From: Kalaharituber pfeilii
Taxonomy: Eukaryota; Ascomycota; Pezizomycetes; Pezizales; Pezizaceae
DNA length: 64,000 bases
Direction of reading: 5' to 3'
NCBI GenBank assembly: GCA_015179045.1
Contig: WHUZ01000021.1
Location: 558,001-622,000 of the forward strand
Shown: positions 56,811-64,000 of the stretch, in pieces
Layout of the letters: every line of letters begins with the position of its first letter
How positions within the stretch are numbered: position 1 is the stretch's first letter
Program-made: the position numbers and the translations under genes
Notes under the pieces: model-generated
Seen by the model: only the letters and a program-made list of their open reading frames with translations
What the model was told of the DNA's origin: nothing
Databases searched by the model: none

Positions 56811-57330
56811 CACCCATCTGTCGACATGACTTCACGGTGGCTGCAGGTCAACAAAATGCAGACGGTGCCTGGACCAACAGTTTGTACATACAATGAGTTC
56901 TTGATGAGTCTCCATTGCATCCTCCGCAACTATATTCACCTGTCCGGCCTTCACCAGACCCTTTCCCTTATCTCTCCTTGCGCTGCTCCAGTCATACGCA
57001 TCTCATCTGTATTTCTTCTCACCAATGCGCAGAGTCTCTGGTATTTGACTAGTCCTACCTGCCCCCTCCAGGTAAACCACAATAGAAATAGTCGCCTTTC
57101 CCTCCCTCCTCCCTTGCTTCAAAAGCCATCGAGCTTCAGCAATCTTCACATCCAATTCATTATCTCTCCAACCGCTTCCAAACCTTTTCCAGTCTCTTGG
57201 TCACGGCTATCCCATGAACCACCATTGCTGGAGTGGCAGCTTGTCATACTCTTTCATCGATAGTTCGGTCTCCAGTCTTACGGGCAATCCTCAGAGGCTT
57301 GAGATTCACAATAGCGTAAACACCACGCTT

Positions 57331-57344
57331 GGGAATTGCTTCAC
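57331..57344 (+). promoter_or_regulatory. Conserved upstream motif of gene E
   Basis: GGGAATTGCTTCAC, the motif found before all family members, here about 118-131 nt upstream of the ATG. No clear TATA box, because the sequence just upstream is the inserted stretch. Confidence 0.3.
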
Positions 57345-57461
57345 AACAGTCTAGCCTTCCCGCTACCCCACTAGAGTTTCAACATACATTTCCTGTGGAC
57401 ACATTCTCGCCACCAGAATTCGCATGAGTACTCTCTACATTCAACGAATATACCAACAACA

Positions 57462-59655
57462 ATGACTGATCCACTCTCTATAGCTGCATCAATTACTGGC
57501 TTCATTGCAATCTCAGCAAAGATTGTAGGTTTGCTGAGGGGCCTCTATGATTGCAGGGCTCGAGCCAAGCAGGCACCAGAATCCATCAACCGCCTAATGG
57601 AAGAAATGCAAGATATGAACGCCATCTTCTGCCAAGTCCAGCTGTTTATCGTTGGGACAACTAAGATTCCAAATGAAAGTGGATTGAAAATGTTGTCTAT
57701 TCAGCACCTTCTTGCAACTTTGAGTGGATGTATTTTGGTGGCTTCCAACCTGGACAAGTATCTCAGTGCGGTCATTGGATTTAGTGATTCCAGGAGCACA
57801 CAACCTCCAGCAAACAAAACAAGCTTTGTATTTGAGAGGATTGAATGGGCACTGTGGAAAGAAGCAAAGGTTGCAGCATTTATTGAGGAGCTGCAACGGC
57901 ACAAGCTGAGTTTGAACCTGATGTTAGGGATTATTCAATGGTAACTTGAAAGACTTACTCTATTACTTTTTTTTGAGTAATGCAGAGAAACTGATGTCTT
58001 TGCACAGCCACACCACAGCAGAGGCATCTGAGAGCCTTGGGAAATTGCACGAAACAGTTAGCCAAATATTAGATTCCAACCATGCAATCTCAATTCAACT
58101 GCGAGAACTTATCAACCGTCACGAAAAACTTATCAACCACCATAATCCTCCAACAAGCAATAAAATCGAGCCTGCAACAGTTCATATGGATTCCCATGTT
58201 GCAAACAGAGCACCCACAATAGGCGAAGTCAACATACCATTATCAACAAGAAAAGATAGCCAGACCTCCAATGATGATGACGGTGCGTCGTTCAGAACTG
58301 CAGCGACATCGCATAGTACCTTATCCTTACGATCCGTGCGATCCATGCGATCCATACGATCCGTGCTACCATCGTTTTTAGACGAATTAAAAGATTCAAG
58401 GCCCTACAGGCGACTCAAGACATGGGGTGGCATGAGTGATGATTCTGACTCCACATTCTCCAGAAATAGCTCCACAAGAGGTTGTAGCTGGTCAATGCTT
58501 TCAAACATGAGCTTGGGTGATCTTTCGATTTCGGAAATCTCAGTGCTTGAGCTACCTATTTGCCCATCTGATCTCTGGGACGCACAGGCCTATCAAGTTG
58601 ATGCGCCACTTCCCTCAGCTCCAGGCCAGCACAAATCAAGTCACCAATCGAAGTTGAAGTGGTCTTCATTGAGTCGCAACTATGTCGCTCGAACTGTACT
58701 TGCTCCAAGTTTAGGCACAGAGATAGACAAGAGGGATTCAGAAAGCTGGACAACACTTAATGCTGCAGCTAGAAAAGGGCATGATAGGGTGGTAAAGCTG
58801 CTGCTGGATGATGGCAGGGTGGATGTCAATATGGCGAACAAAGATGGCTGGACACCACTAAATACCGCAGCTTACAATGGGTATGACAAGGTGGTAGAGC
58901 TGCTACTGGCAGATGAGAGGGTTGACATCAATATGGCTATCAAAAAGGGCTGGACAGCACTGAGTAGCGCAGCTGATAATGGGCATGATAAGGTGGTGCG
59001 GCTGTTGCTGGCAGACAGCAGGCTTGACATCAATATTGCTACCGAAGACGGCTGGACTCCACTGAACAGCGCTGCTAACAACGGACACGACAAGGTGACA
59101 GAGCTGCTACTGGCAGATGGCAGGATTGATGTCAATTTGCCTGACAAATTTAGCTGGACGCCACTGCATCACGCTGCCGATGAAGGGCATCACAAGGTAG
59201 TAGAGCTGTTGCTGGCTGATGGCAGGGTTGATGTCAACCTGGCTAACGAATATGGCTGGACGCCACTGAATATCGCAGCTAACAAAGGACATGACAAGGT
59301 GGTAAAGATGCTGCTGGCAGACAGCAGTGTTGACGTCAACATGGCTACCATTATAAATGGCTGGACACCATTGAATTCCGCAGCTAAAAATGGCCACAAC
59401 AAGGTGGTGGAGCTGCTGCTTGCAGATGGCAGGGTTGACGTTAATATGGCTGCCAAAAATGGCTGGACACCACTGACTGCCGCAGCTGATGCAGGGCACG
59501 ACAAAGTGGTGGAGCTGCTTCTCGCACATGATAAAATCGACATAACGATGGCCAATGCTGCTTCTAAGACTGCTCTGGACTTGGCCACTAAGTATCGACA
59601 CCACAAAATTGTGGCGAGGTTACGCTCAAAGCTTGAAAAACATAAAAGGACGTAA
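57462..59655 (+). CDS. FNT-ankyrin family gene E (intact, 708 aa)
   Basis: Exon 1 is 57462-57940, the intron 57941-58007 (67 bp, GTAACT...TGCACAG) and exon 2 58008-59655, for 708 aa. The start MTDPLSIAAS matches the family. The N-terminal domain (1 to about 125) is closest to gene D (RARAKQAPESINRLMEEMQ). The linker has two heptads (NRHEKLI), RSVRSMRSIRSV triplets, FLDELKDSRPYRRL and SLGDLSISEISVLELPI. The junction to the repeats (KLKWSSLSRNY...LGTEIDKRDSE) is instead of the gene A/B type, so the gene is mosaic. About nine 34-residue ankyrin units follow (consensus GWTPLN.AA..GHDKVVELL) with the cap SKTALDLATKYRHHKIV. No nucleotide-binding domain, signal peptide or membrane helix. Likely intracellular; role inferred only. 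Confidence 0.92.
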
Positions 59656-60392
59656 CCCTTACTCATTTCGGCCCTTGGTTCTATCTCTTTTCCGGTCCAC
59701 TTAACCCCAATCATTCGTTGGTTTATTTTTATTTGCAAGTAAGTTGTGAGATGATGTCCATTTTCTTGGGTTTTATATGTGCTCGGACATAGGAAGGTTT
59801 CATTCTTACCTTGGATCTTTTTTTTTTTTTTTTTTTTTTTTGGTTGGGGGGGGGGGGGGGGGTTGCATCAACGTTTTTTACTCAAAAGTAGAAAGTAATT
59901 TCTCATGTGCATGTCAGTATTCTTCTAGTTGGACAAAGTCTGATCCTCAGAACTCTGGTCTTAATCTTAATGGGTAATTGAGCGTAACAGAATCTAAGGT
60001 GTCATTCCCGAATCAAACAGGTGAAAACATATTGTGCTGTACTTTACATTCCATACATTCGTTAACAATTTCCAAACCACACACTTCCTTTTTGATACAC
60101 AATTCACCTCTTTGAAGGAATACAACTTATACAATCGCCATACTTAAGTATATCACGATTGTATTTGCCGAGGCTGCAGGATGTACTCGGGTCAAGAGTC
60201 ATCCATGGCCAGCCAGCATTCAAGCAGCTCTGTTGATGTCTTCAGGTGTACAGATTGGTAGAGAAGTAGATATGTCCCGGTTTGAGGGGTGGGGGTTCCG
60301 GAATTGTTCATGGCAAGCATTTTTGAGTGCATCCTCGTTTAAATGGTGAATCTATATGCCGGGTCCCATTTTCAGGTATCAATCATGCCGAG
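59656..60392. other. Downstream flank of gene E
   Basis: Collinear with the flank of gene D up to about 59.97 kb except for the T/G tract below. Nothing else recognised. Confidence 0.55.
59818..59862. repeat. Poly-T then poly-G tract
   Basis: 24 T, GG TT, then 17 G. It is missing at the equivalent point after gene D, so it was inserted or expanded here. Confidence 0.85.
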
Positions 60393-60406
60393 AAGGCTCT
60401 GTATAC

Positions 60407-60441
60407 CAAGCGGGGTTACATGACAAAAAAAAAAAAAAAAA
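60407..60441 (+). mobile_element. Extremely truncated SINE with target-site duplication
   Basis: Only CAAGCGGGGTTACATGAC plus an A run remains, between perfect 14-bp direct repeats AAGGCTCTGTATAC (60393-60406 and 60442-60455). Confidence 0.8.
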
Positions 60442-60544
60442 AAGGCTCTGTATACACTGAGCGCCAAATTAATGTACGCGATCACTACCTCTCACCCAAT
60501 ATTCAAGATATTAACTTCCAACCACAGTCAAACAATACAAATTA

Positions 60545-60872
60545 AGAACGGGGAACTGCCTGAGCATCTGAATCGCACCATTATCTGGACGCACAAGCGC
60601 CCCAGAGGATACAGTAGCATCGCAAGCGTAGCAGGATATTTTGCTGTGAGTTCAGACACATTGAGTCGGAGGTCACGAGGGGTCCAGAGAAGCAATGCAG
60701 GCCTCGCAAGGCTGGTGGAATTATTGAGGTGGATAGGTAGCTCTCCTTTAGGAGGGCTCTTACTCTCTGGTTATTTTTGTCATGTTATGTTATTTTATTT
60801 CCTTTATCTCCTAAGTAACTAATCTCGCCATAGCCGATAGGGAGGTACACGAGTAATGATATTAAGAAAAAC
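60545..60872 (+). mobile_element. 5'-truncated LINE end
   Basis: Contains ARLVELLRWIGSS, matching VVELMRWIER of the LINE at 36112-36898, and the 3' end CTCGCCATAGCCGATAGGGAG, GTACACGAGTAATGATATT. The left border is approximate and no target duplication was found. Confidence 0.6.
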
Positions 60873-60884
60873 AAGTGACCCATA

Positions 60885-61220
60885 CTTGTGTACAGCGGAA
60901 AGTTTGGAAGAATAGTACAACAAAATCAGCAAAAAGTGAGAAAAGAGCTATGTATTTGAAAAAAATACATGATCCTTCAATACCGAGTATGGCCTCCATT
61001 AACAACAATTACAGCAGCTATCCTATCTGGCATGCTTTCCACAGAGCGATTCAAAGTCTCTGCTTCCAACCTATTCCACTCCTCTATTACTGCATCCCGT
61101 ACCTCTGCTAAAGTGTCGAGGCTCTTTACTGTCACCATTGTGAGTACAGACCGCTCGCAACCCTTGTCTATGCAACCGTCAAGGATCCCCTGTTTTTCCA
61201 AACTTTCCGCTGTACACAAG
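60885..61220 (-). mobile_element. Tc1-derived MITE, 336 bp, 25-bp perfect TIRs
   Basis: CTTGTGTACAGCGGAAAG... at the left and its exact inverse at the right (60885-60909, 61196-61220), each next to TA. Minus strand keeps the last part of a Tc1-type transposase: VRDAVIEEWNRLEAETLNR, SVESMPDRIAAVIVVNGG, stop. It is an internal-deletion derivative of an autonomous element. Confidence 0.9.
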
Positions 61221-61239
61221 TACAAAGTCTTGGGGATTA

Positions 61240-61378
61240 GGCAATATTGGGGTAAGTATGTCATGCAATATGCAGGTTGAGTTAGGCAAAAGAGAATCTC
61301 TTTGCCAAATGTATCATAGCCTAGGATAAATGCAGACTCGATCTGCATATTGCAGGACACACTTGTCCCAATACTGCC
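61240..61378. mobile_element. Small foldback MITE, 139 bp
   Basis: GGCAATATTGGGGTAAGT at the left pairs with ACTTGTCCCAATACTGCC at the right. Imperfect inverted repeats extend about 45-50 bp each (GCAATATGCAG / CTGCATATTGC). TA at both edges (61238-61239, 61379-61380). No coding capacity. Confidence 0.75.
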
Positions 61379-61925
61379 TAATTCCGTATACGACAGATTG
61401 GAAAACGAGAAACTGAGATACTGTACCAAAAAGTGCGGTGTTATTGCTATGGTTTTGATCTGGTTGTGATAAGGTTATCATGCTAATCGGGTATTAATTG
61501 ACTTTCACGATTTAATCCACGTATTGGTACAATAATTTCTTGGCAAGAATCTTGTATCTTGTGAGTACGTATTTCATGAATTAGTATAGGCTGATACTAT
61601 AATCCCAACAATTCCATTTGAATCCTGTAATGGTTGGAATACGTACATGTGTAACTTTGGTATCTATTCTGGATGTACCTTAGGTTGTATCATTTATTTT
61701 ACATTCTCTACTTCCACATACATATGGTATTCTTCTCGCTTTAAGTACATTACCCATTGGCAAGTATATAGTTAGTCTGAACTTCGTTTAATTTCAACTA
61801 TAGCAAAATGACAATACATTTAATGTGTATTACACTGTGCATGCAATACAGATGCAATGGAGTATAGTAAACAGAGAGTACGTTATGTGTATAGTACGTT
61901 TAATAGTGAGTACATTTAAAGCACA

Positions 61926-62042
61926 GTATATATAGTGAAGAATGCGTTTAAGCAAGAGTACATATAGTGAAGAGTACGTTTGAGTAAGATTACATATAGT
62001 GAAGAATACGTTTGAGCATGAATACATATAGTGTAGTATGCG
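61926..62042. repeat. 32-bp tandem repeat, about 3.6 units
   Basis: TACATATAGTGAAGAATACG then TTTGAGYAWGA, repeated with a few substitutions and an exact 32-bp period. Confidence 0.85.
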
Positions 62043-62394
62043 GGCTCAGGTTCAATACATATTGGCTCGGAGAGAGATATATAATGCATATATCGGATAT
62101 ACTGCAAATTATACATTGTAGGTTTGTTGTATTGGATTTTCAATTGTATTAATGTATTAAGATATAGCATACATATAAATAATGAGGTATAAGCAAGCAA
62201 AGCTGATACTAATCATACAATAATTGGGTATATGCTTATTCACATATTAACATTCATCGTTATAACCAGCTTCATTTCTATTATGCATGCATAGGAATCT
62301 CCTAAAGTTTGGTTACCTAAATAGAACTCAGTAGTTAGAAAGGATAGAACAACTCACCGTTATCTTTAGATTACAAGTTTTATGCATGCTGGGG

Positions 62395-62640
62395 CTACAC
62401 TTTTTTGGAACGATGTTATTCTAGCCTCTCATCCATGCATGACTGTAGAAGTTATGGAAGAATAGTTGCACCATTTGATAGTGGAGAGAAGGCGATGGGG
62501 AGAATGGTTGCGCCAACGGACAGTTGAGAGAAGGTGATGGGGAGATAAATGGGCTGACGGGGAGGGGATGGACTCCAGTGTGAAGCAAAGAACTCTTATA
62601 TATCCTGTGCAGTAGAACTAGTTAGTTGGAATCTTTCATT
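62395..62640. repeat. Dispersed repeat R3, second copy
   Basis: Diverged relative of 19457-19700: TTATTCTAGCCTCTCATCCA, TGCATGA, then two GGAGARAAGG-type segments and GATGGGGAGA. It has a TATATATCC near the right end, consistent with an old LTR, but this is not proven. Confidence 0.4.
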
Positions 62641-62805
62641 GCAGTAATGATGTACTTACGTGCCAGAGTCTTTTTGCTAGAATAAGATAGAAAGGATCTA
62701 AAAGTTATATAGAATGAGATAATTATTAGCTATTGTATAGAACATCATTGCAGAGCAAAAACTTACTCAAATTTGCTCAATGACATTGGCTATTTGGCTT
62801 AAATA

Positions 62806-63056
62806 GTAGGCTCAGAACGGAGGGTCTGTAATAGGTTCAGAACGTAGGGTGATAGACTTAGAACGTAGGCCTATAATAGGCTCAGAATGGAGGGCTGTGA
62901 TAGGCTCAGAATGTAGGGGGATAGGCTCAGAATAGAGGAGGATAGACTCAGAACGGAGGGCTGTAATAGGCTTCAGAATAGAGGAGGATAGACTCAGAAC
63001 GGAGGGCTGTAATAGGCTTCAGAATAGAGGAGGATAGGCTCAGAACGGAGGCCTAT
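62806..63056. repeat. Minisatellite with AGGCTCAGAACGGAGGGC core
   Basis: About ten irregular units of 21-32 bp around TAGRCTCAGAAYGGAGG(GCTGTAA). The last three form a roughly 56-bp two-unit block repeated in tandem. Confidence 0.85.
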
Positions 63057-63451
63057 AATCTTATTAGTGGTATATTCTTGAGAATAGTGATGAAGATACC
63101 TCACAGAATGATTGGAACCTTTATAATTTCAATATCCGTTAAGCTAACACCTCAAGGACTAAAGGATAGAAAGACTGTTATAGGCTCACTGCAACTGTAG
63201 ACAGAGTAGTCGGTAGATGCAGGCGATATGCGACAGTCAAGGAACCCTAAATGAGTATCATGACTTGTTGTTAGTTTAATTTATAAAAAGTATAAAGGGA
63301 TGAGTAAAATAAAGGCCAACTGCTCATTTCTTATGAATCTTTCATATAGGACACTTTTTGTGAAGAAGGTTTGTTGAGGAGAAGTGCTGAATGAAAGAGG
63401 CATTGGAAAGGCCTTATAAGCGGGTATGAAAGCCCTGTAGATTGATATGGT

Positions 63452-64000
63452 AGTCTATTGGCCTGTGGAATGTATATTGCCGCCAGTCATTTTCCTGATA
63501 TGGCTGGCGCCGATGCTAGAGGATTTGGAGGAGACGCTGAGGAGGGAGTGCCCGGGGGTAGAGTGCGAAGTCCCGTCGTACGTAGACGACATCAATGTGA
63601 CGGCATGGGACTGGGAGGGGGAGGTGGATCAAGAGAGACTGAGAGTGAAGTTGGGTGGTATAACGGGAAGAGTGGCAGAAAAAATGGGGAGTACCGCTGG
63701 AGAAAACGAAACACGAAGATATAGTCTTCGGCAAGGGGAAGAGAAGAAGAAAGGAGGTGGAGAGAGTGAAATGGCTAGGAGTAATTTTCGACTCGACTCT
63801 AGACTTCGACTTCCATTGGAAGGCGAGGATAGAGAAGGCGAGAAAGCACACATCGGCATCGCCGGGAATGAGGCGGCAGATGGCGAAGCAAAGAAGGCGG
63901 CGGACAGAGTAGGAAGGTCGGTGGTGACAGAAGGGGGGCTGCGGCAGAAGTGGAAACGACTGCGCGCGGCGGAGAGGAAAGAAAGGGGGTATGGGGGGGG
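63452..64000 (+). mobile_element. Decayed LINE: reverse transcriptase joined to RNase H end
   Basis: GC-rich compared with its surroundings. It reads PPVIFLIWLAPMLEDLEETL and SYVDDINVTAWD (YVDD catalytic motif, about 63578-63610). After a frame change comes KWLGVIFDSTLDFDFHWK (about 63766-63820), then AHIGIAGNEAADGEAKKAAD, the RNase H end (about 63846-63905). The part between reverse transcriptase and RNase H is deleted, so it is dead. Tad/I-type with RNase H; continues beyond the window. Confidence 0.82.

Larger units (their letters stand above)
55927..57461. other. Upstream flank of gene E
   Basis: 56.4-56.68 kb matches the gene D flank, and collinearity returns near 57.24 kb. Between them about 560 bp are inserted, including an inverted SINE piece and an ATG-started 145-aa frame (56826-57263) with no domain and no counterpart. 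No gene is supported. Confidence 0.5.
61381..63451. other. AT-rich spacer with tandem repeats
   Basis: No gene supported. It holds the 32-bp repeat, the R3 relative and the minisatellite listed separately; the rest is unremarkable AT-rich DNA. Confidence 0.55.

Noticed and set aside
56826..57263. ATG-started 145-aa frame upstream of gene E
   Set aside because: No domain, and it lies in an inserted stretch that the matching gene D flank lacks. Coding is not supported.
1..64000. Strong RIP as the main cause of paralog divergence
   Set aside because: Transitions seem frequent between copies, but genes B and E remain fully open and the LTRs show no differences. Without counting dinucleotides RIP cannot be claimed.

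Overview
The window looks like gene-poor, repeat-rich DNA of a filamentous ascomycete. The grounds are spliceosomal introns of 53-67 bp with a CTAAT-type branch site and a TACAG/TAG acceptor, an N-terminal domain otherwise known from fungal STAND/NLR-like proteins, and a typical fungal transposon set (Copia LTR element, Tad-like LINE with RNase H and its SINE-like partners, Tc1/mariner elements). A Pezizomycete is a plausible guess, but nothing in the sequence fixes the species. No tRNA, rRNA or CRISPR locus was recognised.

The core is a family of five paralogous two-exon genes, here called A-E. Each has an N-terminal helical domain (exon 1, about 159 codons), then exon 2 with a Ser/Arg-rich linker and a run of almost uniform 34-residue ankyrin repeats. 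No NACHT or NB-ARC domain lies between them. A (1-1226, minus, cut by the window edge), B (13040-15435, minus) and C (22290-24223, minus, with a premature TAG) point one way. D (38311-46664, plus, split by a complete Copia element) and E (57462-59655, plus) point the other way. B and E are intact (777 and 708 aa).

Layout: 1-5.4 kb is gene A plus its upstream flank, duplicated at 14.2-19.5 kb around gene B. 6.7-8.1 kb holds a decayed gene for a ubiquitin-interacting-motif (UIM) protein, and 9.6-11.5 kb a TA-flanked transposon with about 425-bp inverted repeats. 19.7-20.3 kb has a second UIM-gene relic, before gene C. 25.5-31.5 kb is a block of tandem DNA (an 83/90-bp minisatellite, then two 2.7-kb copies of a degenerate 56/66-bp array) that interrupts an otherwise collinear duplicated flank. 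32.9-34.2 kb has the best UIM-gene copy and 36.1-36.9 kb a truncated LINE. 38.3-46.7 kb is gene D with its Copia insertion, 49.2-50.9 kb a fourth UIM relic, 54.4-55.9 kb a dead Tc1 element, and 57.5-59.7 kb gene E. From 60 kb to the end come SINE/LINE pieces, two MITEs, minisatellites and a decayed LINE.

The cluster therefore grew by duplication of a unit (FNT-ankyrin gene, flank, UIM gene) and was then broken up by transposons. By analogy with related fungal proteins, the FNT-ankyrin products could be non-self recognition or immune-like receptors or adaptors without a nucleotide-binding switch. That role is inference, not shown by the sequence.
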